Below are positions 45,584-54,286 of a DNA stretch of 64,000 nt, piece after piece. Below the pieces are notes generated by a model. The model was not told where the DNA came from. It saw nothing but the letters and a program-made list of their open reading frames with translations, and made no database searches. The DNA lies in contig NZ_CP046453.1 in assembly GCF_009734405.1 (NCBI RefSeq), positions 806,001-870,000 of the forward strand, read 5' to 3'. Each line of letters begins with the position of its first letter. Positions within the stretch are counted from its first letter, which is position 1. Both the position numbers and the translations under genes were made by a program. This DNA is from Corynebacterium comes. GTDB lineage: Bacteria > Actinomycetota > Actinomycetes > Mycobacteriales > Mycobacteriaceae.

Positions 45584-45597
45584 TAGGAGTCAACGTC

Positions 45598-45891
45598 ATG
45601 CAAGCACTCTCCCTGAGCGCCACGAACCTCATGATCCTCGCCCAGCAGCAGCAGGGCGGACCGCTCGGACCCGAGTTCGGCAAGGCCTCACCCATCGGAC
45701 TGCTCATTCTCGCCGTCCTCGGCGTCGCGGTCATCTCCATCGGCTGGGCCTTCCACCGTCGCTACAGCCGCTACAACCGCCGTCGCGCATTCGCTGAGGC
45801 CCACGGCCTGGACGTCTTCGATCAGGAGGCCGTCGACCGTGCGATGGAGGACGCCGGCCTGCTCGACCGGCGAAGGAAGAGCTGGTTCTGA
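45598..45891 (+). CDS. Small membrane protein downstream of mca
   Basis: The 97-residue protein has one membrane helix (residues about 33-52, PIGLLILAVLGVAVISIGWAF) followed by an Arg-rich cytoplasmic segment (HRRYSRYNRRRAFAEAHGLDVFDQEAVDRAMEDAG; key YSRYNRRRAFAE and DQEAVDRAM). It is a conserved actinobacterial partner of mca without known function. It begins 14 bases after the mca stop and is likely co-transcribed. Confidence 0.7.
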   Translation: MQALSLSATNLMILAQQQQGGPLGPEFGKASPIGLLILAVLGVAVISIGWAFHRRYSRYNRRRAFAEAHGLDVFDQEAVDRAMEDAGLLDRRRKSWF

Positions 45892-45938
45892 CCTTCGCGG
45901 CCTATCCTTCGCGCGGAATGCATGCTAGGGTCTCGGTC

Positions 45939-46022
45939 ATGTTCGTGAAGCGATTTTATTTTGGTGAGGCTCCGGGGCTGAATGACAGCCACCGCCGTCT
46001 CGCCGAGTCGCCTGTGCGCTAG
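45939..46022 (+). CDS. aroR: Leader peptide of the DAHP synthase attenuator (AroR-like)
   Basis: This 27-codon open frame starts MFVKRFYFGEAPGLNDS and places three Phe and one Tyr among its first eight codons. It has no ribosome site. TAGGGT at 45926-45931 ends seven bases before the ATG, so the transcript probably begins at the peptide start. It is followed by a factor-independent terminator (46056-46098) and then the DAHP synthase gene. This is the arrangement reported for the aroR leader ahead of aroF in C. glutamicum. Confidence 0.85.
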   Translation: MFVKRFYFGEAPGLNDSHRRLAESPVR

Positions 46023-46050
46023 CCGCCCGCGAACCGACGAACACCCCCGG

Positions 46051-46098
46051 AGCCGAGCAGCACCTCCCCGAGAAATCGGGTCGAGGGGCTGCTTTTTT
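46051..46098 (+). promoter_or_regulatory. Transcription attenuator upstream of DAHP synthase
   Basis: AGCAGC (46056-46061) and CCTC (63-66) pair with GAGG and GCTGCT (46083-46093). An inner stem CCCGA/TCGGG closes over a GAAA tetraloop, and TTTTTT runs to 46098. A competing pairing exists between GGCTCCGGGG inside the leader (45968-45977) and CCCCGGAGCC (46045-46054), adjacent to the terminator. Ribosome stalling on the Phe/Tyr codons would mask the first of these arms. Confidence 0.8.
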
Positions 46099-46139
46099 GT
46101 CTGCTCCGGACACATCCCCCCAGTGAAAGGTTTCCTCCC

Positions 46140-47231
46140 ATGACCGCCGCCACCTACGCCTCCACCTCCAACCGCCGCGTCGTGGCCTTCCACGACCTGC
46201 CCAGCCCCGAGGACGTCCGTGCGCGTCTGCCCATGACGCCGGCGCAGGAACGTCGGGTTGAGAGGGACAGGGAAGAGATCGCCGCCATCTTCAACGGCGA
46301 GGACGACCGTCTCGTCGTGGTGGTCGGCCCGTGTTCGATCCACGACCCGGAGGCCGCCCTCGATTACGCCAACCGTCTCGCACCGCTGGCCTCCCTGCTG
46401 GCGGAAGACCTCAAGTTGGTCATGCGGGTGTACTTCGAGAAGCCGCGCACCACCATCGGCTGGAAGGGCCTGATCAACGACCCGCACCTGGACGGCTCCT
46501 ACGACGTCAACCACGGCCTGGAGCTGGCGCGCCGGGTCCTGCTCGAGGTGGTCAACCTCAACCTCCCCACCGCCAGCGAGTTCCTCGAACCGAACTCCCC
46601 GCAGTACTACGCCGACCTCGTTTCGTGGGGCGCCATCGGCGCGCGGACCACCGAGTCGCAGGTGCACCGTCAGCTGGCCTCGGGGATGAGCATGCCCATC
46701 GGCTTCAAGAACGGCACCGACGGCAACATCCAGGTGGCGATGGACGCGGTGTCCGCCGCCTCGAAGCCGCACTTCTTCTTCGGCACCTCGGACGGCGGCC
46801 GCCCCGCCGTTGTGGAGACCGCCGGCAATGAAAACTGCCACGTCATTCTCCGTGGTGGCACGGCCGGTCCGAACGCGGACGCGGAGTCGGTGGCGGGCAT
46901 CGTCGAGAAGCTCCGCGAGCGGAAGCAGACTCCGCGCCTGATGGTCGACGTCTCACACGCCAACTCCGGCAAGGATCATGTCCGGCAAGCGGAGGTGACG
47001 GCCGACGTCGCGAAGCAGATCGCCGAGGGCAACGAGGCCATCGCCGGCATCATGATGGAATCCTTCCTCGTCGAGGGCGCACAGTCCCTCGACACCGCGA
47101 AGCTGCGCATCAACGGCGGCGATGGACTCGTCTACGGACAGTCCGTCACCGACGCATGCATGAACATCGACACCACCGTCGATCTGCTCGGTGATCTCGC
47201 GGCGGCGGTCCGGGCCCGTCGCGCCCGGTAG
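46140..47231 (+). CDS. aroF: 3-deoxy-7-phosphoheptulonate (DAHP) synthase, class I
   Basis: The enzyme joins phosphoenolpyruvate and erythrose-4-phosphate in the first step of the shikimate pathway. The 363-residue protein is the type I-alpha form: VVVGPCSIHDPEAALDYANRL, MRVYFEKPRTTIGWKGLINDPHLDGSY (key FEKPRT..GWKG), GARTTESQVHR, and MVDVSHANSGKDH with metal and substrate residues. GAAAGG precedes the ATG. Its expression is probably set by the Phe/Tyr leader peptide and attenuator immediately upstream. The equivalent C. glutamicum gene has been named both aroF and aroG. Confidence 0.95.
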   Translation: MTAATYASTSNRRVVAFHDLPSPEDVRARLPMTPAQERRVERDREEIAAIFNGEDDRLVVVVGPCSIHDPEAALDYANRLAPLASLLAEDLKLVMRVYFEKPRTTIGWKGLINDPHLDGSYDVNHGLELARRVLLEVVNLNLPTASEFLEPNSPQYYADLVSWGAIGARTTESQVHRQLASGMSMPIGFKNGTDGNIQVAMDAVSAASKPHFFFGTSDGGRPAVVETAGNENCHVILRGGTAGPNADAESVAGIVEKLRERKQTPRLMVDVSHANSGKDHVRQAEVTADVAKQIAEGNEAIAGIMMESFLVEGAQSLDTAKLRINGGDGLVYGQSVTDACMNIDTTVDLLGDLAAAVRARRAR

Positions 47232-47271
47232 GTGGTCCGGGGGGCGGGACGGACGCACTACACTGTGAGCT

Positions 47272-48039
47272 GTGAAACTGTCCCGCCTGCTCTACCCGTT
47301 GTATGAGGCCCGTCTCTCCCGCGAACTCAGGGGTGCCCGGCAGCCGAAGCACATCGCGATCATGGCCGACGGCAACCGCCGTTGGGCCCGCGCAGAGGGG
47401 CACTCCGACATCAGCCACGGACACCGCGCCGGGGCGAAGAAGATCGGGGAGGTGGTGAGCTGGTGTGAGGGGACAGAGGTCGAGGTCATCACCGTGTACC
47501 TTCTGTCCACCGAGAATCTCGGCAGGGAGGAACATGAGCTGGAGCTGCTCTTCGGCATCATCGGGGACGTGGTGGACGAGCTGTCCGGCAGCGAGCACAA
47601 CTGCCGTGTCCGGCTCGTCGGTCACCTGGATCTCCTGCCGAAGGACGTCGCCGACCGCTGGCGCACCGCCGCGGACACAACCTGCGACAAGCCCGGCCTG
47701 ACCGTCAACATCGCCGTCGGTTACGGGGGCCGCCAGGAGATCGTCGACGCCGTCCGCAACCTCATTGAAGAGGAGGTCGCCGCGGGGACCTCCGCCGGCG
47801 GACTGGCGGAGAAGGTGACCGTGGAGTCCCTGTCCCGTCACCTCTACACTTCCGGGCAGCCCGACCCCGATCTGGTCATCCGCACCTCCGGTGAACAACG
47901 ACTCTCCGGTTTCCTGTTGTGGCAGGCGGCCTATTCGGAGATCTGGTTCACTGAGACCTACTGGCCGGCATTCCGGCGCATCGATCTCCTCCGTGCCCTC
48001 CGTGATTATTCCCGGCGCAGCCGTCGATTCGGAAAGTGA
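47272..48039 (+). CDS. uppS: Isoprenyl diphosphate synthase (UppS-type cis-prenyltransferase)
   Basis: The 255-residue cis-prenyltransferase adds isopentenyl units in Z configuration to make carriers for cell-wall assembly. Motif HIAIMADGNRRWARAEG contains the catalytic aspartate. EVITVYLLSTENLGR, the region NIAVGYGGRQEIVDAVR, and PDLVIRTSGEQRLSGFLLWQ with the IRTSGE and RxSxF elements complete the family set. Of the two mycobacterial types, the short N-terminus fits the E,Z-farnesyl or decaprenyl synthases; chain length is not predictable. GTG at 47272 with TACACT seven bases upstream is likely leaderless. Confidence 0.93.
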   Translation: MKLSRLLYPLYEARLSRELRGARQPKHIAIMADGNRRWARAEGHSDISHGHRAGAKKIGEVVSWCEGTEVEVITVYLLSTENLGREEHELELLFGIIGDVVDELSGSEHNCRVRLVGHLDLLPKDVADRWRTAADTTCDKPGLTVNIAVGYGGRQEIVDAVRNLIEEEVAAGTSAGGLAEKVTVESLSRHLYTSGQPDPDLVIRTSGEQRLSGFLLWQAAYSEIWFTETYWPAFRRIDLLRALRDYSRRSRRFGK

Positions 48040-48048
48040 TTCCTGCAC

Positions 48049-48570
48049 ATGACCAACATCCTCTATGAGTCCGCCTACGGTTCCACCCGCGAGTACGCCG
48101 AGGCCCTCGCCGCACGGCTCGGGACCAGCGCGCAGCCGCTTTCCGACGCCGACCCGACCGCCCTCCGCAGTTCATCCGGGCCGCTGGTGGTGCTCTCCTA
48201 CGTCCACGGCCCGTCGATCCCGGCGGCTAGCTTCGTGGCGGACAATGATCTCGGCTCCCGCCCCGTCGCCGTGTGCGCCGTCGGCATGACGCTGCTGGAG
48301 GTTGCCCGCGCAAAGGACCAGATGGCTGACGCCCTGGGAAAGAAGGAGCACGTCACCCGCTTCTACCTGCCGGGACGCATGAGCTATTCCACGTTGGGGC
48401 GCAAGCACAAGATGATCATGTGGGGTGTGATCAAGGCACTGAAGGTCAAGCGGGAAGCCGACCGCAGCGCCAACGACCGGGCCATGCTCGACTCCTACGA
48501 CCGTGACACCGACCGCGTGGACCTGGCTGAGCTGGATCAGGTCGTCGCATGGGCGGCGGCGCAGGGCTAG
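48049..48570 (+). CDS. Flavodoxin-like protein (HemG/flavodoxin domain)
   Basis: The 173-residue protein begins ILYESAYGSTREYAEALAARLG, the flavodoxin phosphate-binding loop (xxYxSxYGSTxxxA). It continues with a flavodoxin-domain-like VVVLSYVHGPSIPAASFV and RFYLPGRMSYSTLGRKHK. The Lys-rich C-terminal half resembles menaquinone-dependent protoporphyrinogen oxidase HemG and related membrane-associated flavodoxins. The reaction is not known. It starts nine bases after uppS and is probably co-transcribed. It converges on coaA. Confidence 0.72.
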   Translation: MTNILYESAYGSTREYAEALAARLGTSAQPLSDADPTALRSSSGPLVVLSYVHGPSIPAASFVADNDLGSRPVAVCAVGMTLLEVARAKDQMADALGKKEHVTRFYLPGRMSYSTLGRKHKMIMWGVIKALKVKREADRSANDRAMLDSYDRDTDRVDLAELDQVVAWAAAQG

Positions 48571-48578
48571 CGCCGGGC

Positions 48579-49505
48579 TCAGATCTTGCGCATCCGCACC
48601 CGCTCGACCAGGTGGTCGGCGCCCTTGCGCAGCACCAGTGAGGCGCGCACCCGGGTGGGCAGGATGTTCTCCACCAGGTTCGGCAGGTTGATTGACTGCC
48701 AGATCTCCCGCGCCGCGGCCCGGGCACTGGCGTCGCCGTACTCGGCGTAATGCCCGAAGTGCGCGCCCGGTTCGCGGAAGGCGGTGGAGCGCAGCTGGAG
48801 GAAACGGTCGATGTACCACTTCTCGATGTCCTCCGTGCGGGCGTCCACGTACACGGAGAAGTCGAAGAGGTCGGAGACCATGAGGGTGGGGCCGGTCTGC
48901 AGGACGTTGAGACCTTCGAGGATGAGGATGTCGGGCTGGGTGATGGTCTGTATTTTTCCGGGGACCCGATCGTAGAGTTTGTGCGAGTACACCGGTGATT
49001 CGACCGAGGAACGGCCGGATTTCACGTCGGTGATGAAGCGCAGCAGGGCGCGTTGATCGTAGGACTCGGGGAAACCCTTTCGGGACATGAGCCGGCGCTC
49101 GTGCAGTTCCGCGGCCGGCAGGAGGAAACCATCGGTGGTGACCAGGTCGACGCGGGGGTGGGAGTCCCAGCGCTGCAGCAGGACCTGCAGGAGCCGGGCG
49201 GTCGTCGACTTGCCCACGGCCACGGACCCGGCGACGCCGATGATGAAGGGGACGTGCCCGGAACCGGTACCCAGGAAGGTTTCGGTCGCGGCGATGAGCT
49301 TCTGGCGGGCGGAAACCTGCAGATGGATGAGTCTGGAGAGCGGCAGATAGACTTCCGTGACCTCCGCCAGGTCGATGGATTCGCCGAGGCCGCGCAGCTG
49401 GGCGACGTCCTCCTCGGTGAGGACCTGGGGCATGGATTTACGCAGGGCGCGCCAGGAGGCGCGGTCGAAATCCACGTACGGGGTACGGTCCTTGGGCCGA
49501 GACAT
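48579..49505 (-). CDS. coaA: Pantothenate kinase type I
   Basis: CoaA phosphorylates pantothenate, the committed step of coenzyme A synthesis. The 308-residue protein has the P-loop [18 protein letters not shown] near residue 90, the [10 protein letters not shown] region, RKGFPESYD, and [12 protein letters not shown]. The [15 protein letters not shown] strand and the C-terminal [23 protein letters not shown] (key ENI.PTR.RA.L.L.KG..H) follow. These are the type I motifs subject to CoA feedback. ATG at 49505 is taken; an ATG three codons upstream is possible. Confidence 0.95.
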   Translation of the reverse strand: MSRPKDRTPYVDFDRASWRALRKSMPQVLTEEDVAQLRGLGESIDLAEVTEVYLPLSRLIHLQVSARQKLIAATETFLGTGSGHVPFIIGVAGSVAVGKSTTARLLQVLLQRWDSHPRVDLVTTDGFLLPAAELHERRLMSRKGFPESYDQRALLRFITDVKSGRSSVESPVYSHKLYDRVPGKIQTITQPDILILEGLNVLQTGPTLMVSDLFDFSVYVDARTEDIEKWYIDRFLQLRSTAFREPGAHFGHYAEYGDASARAAAREIWQSINLPNLVENILPTRVRASLVLRKGADHLVERVRMRKI

Positions 49506-49625
49506 GGTCCCCATTGTGTCACCTGCCTCACCTCTACCCGGGGTTCGGGGGTATGGGGCAACTGTGGGGCGCTAAACTATGGCAACGAACTGCCGTGAAC
49601 ACGTAGAAAGGCTGGCTGCAACGCC

Positions 49626-50918
49626 ATGACCGCTGAGTCTTCCCTCAACCAGGAACTGTCAGTTCTTGACCCCGAGGTCCATGCTGCCATCGGTGGCGAG
49701 ATCGCCCGTCAGCGCGACTTCCTCGAGATGATCGCCTCCGAGAACTTCGTCCCCCGTGCCGTCCTGCAGGCGCAGGGTTCGGTCTTCACCAACAAATACG
49801 CAGAGGGCTACCCCGGTCGCCGGTACTACGGTGGTTGCGAGAACGCCGACATCGTCGAGGATCTGGCACGCGACCGCGCCAAGTCCCTGTTCAACGCCGA
49901 GTTCGCCAACGTCCAGCCGCACTCCGGCGCCCAGGCCAACGCCTCCGTGCTGCACGCCCTGGCTGAGGCCGGCGACAAGATCATGGGTCTGTCCCTGGCA
50001 CACGGTGGTCACCTGACCCACGGCATGAAGCTGAACTTCTCCGGCAAGCTCTACCAGGTCGCCGCCTACGAGGTTGATCCGGAGACCCACCGCATCGACA
50101 TGGACCGCGTCCGCGAGCAGGCCCTGGCAGAGCGCCCGAAGGTGCTCATCGCCGGCTGGTCCGCCTACCCGCGCACCCTGGACTTCGAGGCGTTCCGCTC
50201 CATCGCCGATGAGGTCGGTGCCCTGCTGTGGACCGATATGGCGCACTTCGCCGGTCTGGTCGCCGCTGATCTGCACCCGTCGCCGGTGCCGTACTCCGAC
50301 GTTGTCTCCACCACCGTGCACAAGACCCTGGGTGGCCCGCGTTCCGGCATGATCCTGGCGAAGCAGGAGTGGGCCAAGAAGCTCAACTCCGCCGTCTTCC
50401 CGGGTCAGCAGGGCGGTCCCCTCATGCATGCGATCGCAGCGAAGGCCGTGGCCCTCAAGGTCGCCGGCACCGAGGAGTTCCGTGACCGTCAGGCCCGCAC
50501 CATCGAGGGGGCGAAGATCCTGGCCGAGCGTCTCACCGCGGCCGACGCCAAGGCCGCAGGCATCGACGTGCTCACCGGCGGCACCGACGTCCACCTGGTT
50601 CTGGCTGATCTGCGTAACTCGGAGATGGACGGCCAGCAGGCCGAGGATCTCCTGCACGAGGTCGGCATCACCGTCAACCGCAACGCCGTCCCGAACGACC
50701 CGCGTCCGCCGATGGTCACCTCCGGCCTGCGTATCGGCACCCCGGCCCTGGCCACCCGCGGCCTGGACGCCGCCGCCTTCACCGAGGTCGCCGACATCAT
50801 CGGCACCGCACTGGTGGACGGCAAGAACGCCGACATTGAGAAGCTGCGCGCCCGCGTGACCAAGCTGACCGACCAGTACCCGCTGTACGAGGGTCTGGAG
50901 GAGTGGAAGATCAACTAG
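49626..50918 (+). CDS. glyA: Serine hydroxymethyltransferase
   Basis: GlyA interconverts serine and glycine while charging tetrahydrofolate with a one-carbon unit. The 430-residue PLP enzyme shows [36 protein letters not shown], and [11 protein letters not shown]. The PLP-lysine motif [15 protein letters not shown] has the Schiff-base lysine at about residue 235. AGAAAGG precedes the ATG. It is followed 17 bases later by pabAB and then pabC, so the group links one-carbon supply with p-aminobenzoate synthesis for folate. Confidence 0.97.
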   Translation: MTAESSLNQELSVLDPEVHAAIGGEIARQRDFLEMIASENFVPRAVLQAQGSVFTNKYAEGYPGRRYYGGCENADIVEDLARDRAKSLFNAEFANVQPHSGAQANASVLHALAEAGDKIMGLSLAHGGHLTHGMKLNFSGKLYQVAAYEVDPETHRIDMDRVREQALAERPKVLIAGWSAYPRTLDFEAFRSIADEVGALLWTDMAHFAGLVAADLHPSPVPYSDVVSTTVHKTLGGPRSGMILAKQEWAKKLNSAVFPGQQGGPLMHAIAAKAVALKVAGTEEFRDRQARTIEGAKILAERLTAADAKAAGIDVLTGGTDVHLVLADLRNSEMDGQQAEDLLHEVGITVNRNAVPNDPRPPMVTSGLRIGTPALATRGLDAAAFTEVADIIGTALVDGKNADIEKLRARVTKLTDQYPLYEGLEEWKIN

Positions 50919-50935
50919 ATCTTTCCACTGTCGTC

Positions 50936-52882
50936 GTGCGCGTCCTCATCATCGACAACCTGGATTCCTTCACCTGGAATCTCGTCGCCTACGTGGAGGA
51001 CGTCACGGGGATCACCCCTGAGGTGATCACCAATGCCGAGCCCGGCTGGGATGTCGAACGCGTCTCACACTTTGATGCGGTGATCATCTCACCGGGGCCC
51101 GGCCGTCCGGAGCGCCCCCGTGACATCGGGATCTGTCTCGATGTCATCCGGCGGGCGCCCGTCCCGATTCTGGGGGTCTGCCTGGGCCATCAGGCCATCG
51201 CACACGTCCACGGCGGTGTGGTGCGCCCGGCCCCGGAGCCGGTCCATGGGCGGATCTCCCGGATCGGGCACGACGGGGACGGTCTCTTCGCCCGGGTCCC
51301 CGCGCGTTTCGACGTCGTCCGTTACCACTCGCTGATGGTCGATTCGCTGCCCGACGTCCTCGAGGTCACCGCCCGCACCGATGACGGCCTGGTCATGGCG
51401 CTGCGCCACCGGGAGCTGCCCCAGTGGGGTGTGCAGTTCCATCCGGAATCCATCGGTGGCGAGTACGGCCACGAGATCGTGGCGAACTTCCTCGACCTGG
51501 CACGTGCCTGGCGCCGACGCTGGTCCCTGCACACGGTCACCCTCGACCGGGAGGTCGATGCGGCGGCCGTCCACCAGCTGCTTTTCGACGCCGCCGACCA
51601 CTCCTTCTGGCTCGATTCCTCCGACCCCGCACGCCCCACCGGCCGCTTCAGCTACCTCGGGGACTCTTCCGGGCCGTTGTCCCGCGTGTGGCAGGGCCGC
51701 GTGGGGGAGAACCTGCTGGATCAGCTCGCCGAAGACCTGGCGACCCACGCCATCGACCCCGGCGAGGTGGACTTCGACTTCACCCTCGGCTGGGTCGGCT
51801 ACCTGGGTTATGAGCTCAAGGCCGAGTGCGGCGGACACGCGGCGTACACGTCTGATCACCCGGATCTCTCGCTCATCTTCGCGGACCGGATGGTGGTCAT
51901 CGACCACCACGCCAGGCGGACCCACCTCGTGGCACTCATCGGTTCCGGGCACGATGACGCCCAGCGTGCCTGGTGCGCGCGGACCGCGGGACTGCTCGCG
52001 GAGGTGGGGGCGATGGAGGATGAGGGGGCGTCGGCAGGCATCGCTGAGGTGGGCCCCCTCTCCGCGCGGCATGACCGCGAGGCCTACCTTCGTCGCATCG
52101 ACGACTGCCTCGCCGAGATCCGCGCAGGGGAGACCTACGAGGTCTGCCTGACCAATGAACTGCGCGCGTCCGGGGCGCTTGACCCGCAGGCCTACCGGCA
52201 GTTCCGTGCCGTCAACCCCACCCCTTTCGGTGCGCTGCTGCGATTCGCGGAGCTCTCGATCCTCTCCAGTACTCCGGAGCGTTTCCTCACCATCGACCGT
52301 GGTGGTCGGGTGGAGTCGCGGCCGATCAAGGGCACGCGTCCCCGCTCGGCGGACCCGGTCGAGGACGCCCGCATGCGCGAGGACCTGGCGGCCAATCCGA
52401 AGGACCGGGCGGAGAACCTCATGATCGTCGACCTGGTGCGCAATGACCTCACCCGTGTCGCAGCCCCGGGCAGCGTACGGGCGGAGCCCCTCTTCCAGGT
52501 CGAGTCCTACGCCACCGTCCATCAGCTGGTGAGCACCGTCAGCTGCGACCTGGCCGAGGGGAAGACCGCGGTGGATGCGGTGCGCGCGGCGTTTCCGGGT
52601 GGTTCGATGACGGGGGCCCCGAAGATCCGCACGATGGAGATCATCGACAGGCTCGAGGAAGGCCCGCGCGGGGTGTACTCCGGCGCGATCGGGTACTTCT
52701 CGCTGAACGGTGCGATGGACCTGTCGATGGTGATCCGCACGATAGTCACCGACGCGGCGGGACTGTCCTACGGCGTCGGCGGGGCGATCATCGCACTCTC
52801 GGATCCGGTGGCCGAGCATGAGGAGACGATCACCAAGTCCGCGCCCCTGCTGCGTCTGTTGGAGCAGGAGTTCCCGCAGTGA
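50936..52882 (+). CDS. pabAB: Aminodeoxychorismate synthase, fused glutaminase and synthase (PabA-PabB)
   Basis: The 648-residue protein converts chorismate and glutamine to 4-amino-4-deoxychorismate for folate. The N-terminal glutamine amidotransferase (residues about 1-190) has ISPGPGRPERPRD, LGVCLGHQAIAHVHGG with the nucleophilic cysteine, and GVQFHPESIGGE with His-Glu. The C-terminal chorismate-binding domain (about 215-645) has SSTPERFLTIDRGGRVESRPIKGTRPR (key PIKGTRPR), ENLMIVDLVRNDLTRVA, GGSMTGAPKIRTM and GVYSGAIGYFS. The lysine in PIKGT, rather than anthranilate-synthase alanine, supports PabB. GTG at 50936 lacks a good ribosome site. pabC overlaps its stop. Confidence 0.93.
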   Translation: MRVLIIDNLDSFTWNLVAYVEDVTGITPEVITNAEPGWDVERVSHFDAVIISPGPGRPERPRDIGICLDVIRRAPVPILGVCLGHQAIAHVHGGVVRPAPEPVHGRISRIGHDGDGLFARVPARFDVVRYHSLMVDSLPDVLEVTARTDDGLVMALRHRELPQWGVQFHPESIGGEYGHEIVANFLDLARAWRRRWSLHTVTLDREVDAAAVHQLLFDAADHSFWLDSSDPARPTGRFSYLGDSSGPLSRVWQGRVGENLLDQLAEDLATHAIDPGEVDFDFTLGWVGYLGYELKAECGGHAAYTSDHPDLSLIFADRMVVIDHHARRTHLVALIGSGHDDAQRAWCARTAGLLAEVGAMEDEGASAGIAEVGPLSARHDREAYLRRIDDCLAEIRAGETYEVCLTNELRASGALDPQAYRQFRAVNPTPFGALLRFAELSILSSTPERFLTIDRGGRVESRPIKGTRPRSADPVEDARMREDLAANPKDRAENLMIVDLVRNDLTRVAAPGSVRAEPLFQVESYATVHQLVSTVSCDLAEGKTAVDAVRAAFPGGSMTGAPKIRTMEIIDRLEEGPRGVYSGAIGYFSLNGAMDLSMVIRTIVTDAAGLSYGVGGAIIALSDPVAEHEETITKSAPLLRLLEQEFPQ

Positions 52883-53613
52883 CCGGGACGCTCTGGCGGT
52901 GGGACGGCAGCGGCCTGGTGGCGGCCGAGGAACCGGAGAGCAGCCCGGACGTCGTCGATTCCTGGCTGGAGCACGACGGTTACGTGGGCAGCTGGCATCT
53001 GCACCGGGAACGTTTCTCCGCCAGCCTGCCGGGACTGGACGTCACGGATTTCCTCGCCGCGGTCCGGCCGGTCGTCCCGCATCAGGGCCAGTGGTTTCCC
53101 CGTATCGAGGCCCACGGCGATGACCTGTACCTGCGGGTCCGTCCGGCACCCTCGCTGCGTACGTCGACGGTGCTGCATGTCCCGTCGCGTCCCGACGCCC
53201 GCCGTTCCCCGCGTGTGAAGGGACCTGACCTCGCCCTGCTCGCCGACCTGAGGTCGCAGGCGCAGGCCCTGGGGGCGGATGACGCAGTGCTGTACTCCGC
53301 CGACGGGCTGGTCTCCGAAGGGGCGAACTGCGCGCTGGCCTGGTGGGAGGAGGGCCGACTGATGGTTCCCGCACATCCCGATCAGCTCCCTTCCGTCACG
53401 GTCGCCGCCACCGCGGCGATCTGCGGTGGGCTCGGTCGTCGGCCCGTCACCGCGGAAGAACTCATGCGCCATCCGGTGTGGGCGGGTAGCGCCCTGCACG
53501 GCTGGACCATCGTGACCGGGTGGGTGATGGCCGACGGCGAACACCTGGCCGCGGTGACGGGGGAGACCCCGACGACAACCTCGGAGATGAACACCCTGCT
53601 GCGCTGGGACTGA
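52879..53613 (+). CDS. pabC: 4-amino-4-deoxychorismate lyase
   Basis: This class IV PLP-dependent fold protein of 244 residues eliminates pyruvate from aminodeoxychorismate to give p-aminobenzoate. The PLP lysine is probably in RVKGPDLALLADLRSQA, and EGANCALAWWEEGRL is the conserved EGxxxNxxxxx region after it. The GTG start overlaps the pabAB stop (GTGA), so translation is coupled. Sequence in the N-terminal third is divergent, as is usual for corynebacterial PabC. Assignment depends partly on the operon; a branched-chain or D-amino-acid aminotransferase role is unlikely. Confidence 0.87.
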   Translation: MTGTLWRWDGSGLVAAEEPESSPDVVDSWLEHDGYVGSWHLHRERFSASLPGLDVTDFLAAVRPVVPHQGQWFPRIEAHGDDLYLRVRPAPSLRTSTVLHVPSRPDARRSPRVKGPDLALLADLRSQAQALGADDAVLYSADGLVSEGANCALAWWEEGRLMVPAHPDQLPSVTVAATAAICGGLGRRPVTAEELMRHPVWAGSALHGWTIVTGWVMADGEHLAAVTGETPTTTSEMNTLLRWD

Positions 53614-53633
53614 CCCCCCGGGCCCTCGGACAC

Positions 53634-54215
53634 TCAGACCGCCCAGTCGCCGAGTGCACCTTCGAGGGCGCCGAGCGCGGCCTCGATGAGCGGCCACCGC
53701 TGATCCTCCGGGCACCCCGACTCGACCCAGTGCAGGCCGGCGTGGTCGAGGAAACCGACCCAGCCCCGCAGCGCCCAGGTATGGCGGGGGAGATCACCGA
53801 TTCCGATGATCTGGCGCAGCTGCTCGACCAGCTTCTCATTGGCGGCCCGGCGGTGCAGAAGGGCGGCCTCAGGTTCCCCCGCGCCCGCGATGAGGGTGTG
53901 ATCTGCGGCGAGAGCGTCCAGGTGGGCTCCGAGCAGGGTGGCCACGCGGTCCCGGACCGGATGTCCGGGGTTGAGGGAGGAGGCTGCGGTGAGGCGGGCG
54001 TCGATGAGACTGCGCAGGGAGTTCTCCACCACGGACGCGTAGAGGCCCGCTTTGGAGGAGAAGTAATGGAAGACGAGGGACTGGGAGCTTCCGGAAGCGG
54101 CTGCGATGTCCGGAACGGAGGCGTCCGGGTAGGTGGTGGTGGCGAAGTGGTCGCGGGCGGCATCGAGGATGGTGGCGCGGCGTTCGGCAGTGCTCAGTCG
54201 TCGACGGGTGGTCAC
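53634..54215 (-). CDS. TetR-family regulator, divergent from GH13 gene
   Basis: The 193-residue regulator has the TetR helix-turn-helix (ARDHFATTTYPDASVPDIAAASGSSQSLVFHYFSSKAGLY; key PDIAAASGSSQSLVFHYFSSK) at residues about 20-60. The rest is helical, with a tryptophan-rich C-terminal half (WALRGWVGFLDHAGLHWVE). GTG at 54215 is preferred because TAGGCT (54224-54229, minus strand) lies eight bases upstream; an upstream TTG falls in the operator region. A bipartite palindrome at 54237-54275 covers its own promoter and that of the GH13 gene, indicating autoregulation and control of its neighbour. Confidence 0.88.
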   Translation of the reverse strand: MTTRRRLSTAERRATILDAARDHFATTTYPDASVPDIAAASGSSQSLVFHYFSSKAGLYASVVENSLRSLIDARLTAASSLNPGHPVRDRVATLLGAHLDALAADHTLIAGAGEPEAALLHRRAANEKLVEQLRQIIGIGDLPRHTWALRGWVGFLDHAGLHWVESGCPEDQRWPLIEAALGALEGALGDWAV

Positions 54216-54236
54216 GGTTGACAAGCCTACCCGTTG

Positions 54237-54275
54237 TTGAGTTAAGGTCAATAGCAGTTACTGACCTCAGCTCAA
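54237..54275. promoter_or_regulatory. Bipartite operator between TetR gene and GH13 gene
   Basis: TTGAG-N4-GGTCA at 54237-54250 and TGACC-N4-CTCAA at 54262-54275 are exact inverted complements around an 11-base centre. Each 14-base half reads TTGAGyTrAGGTCA on its strand. The right half ends three bases before the AGGAGA ribosome site of the GH13 gene, and the left half overlaps the upstream promoter of the TetR gene. Confidence 0.75.
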
Positions 54276-54286
54276 TAGGAGAGATT

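Noticed and set aside
46140..47231. Leader peptide rich in Trp upstream of DAHP synthase
   Set aside because: The short leader frame has Phe and Tyr but no Trp codon, so Trp-tRNA sensing is not supported.
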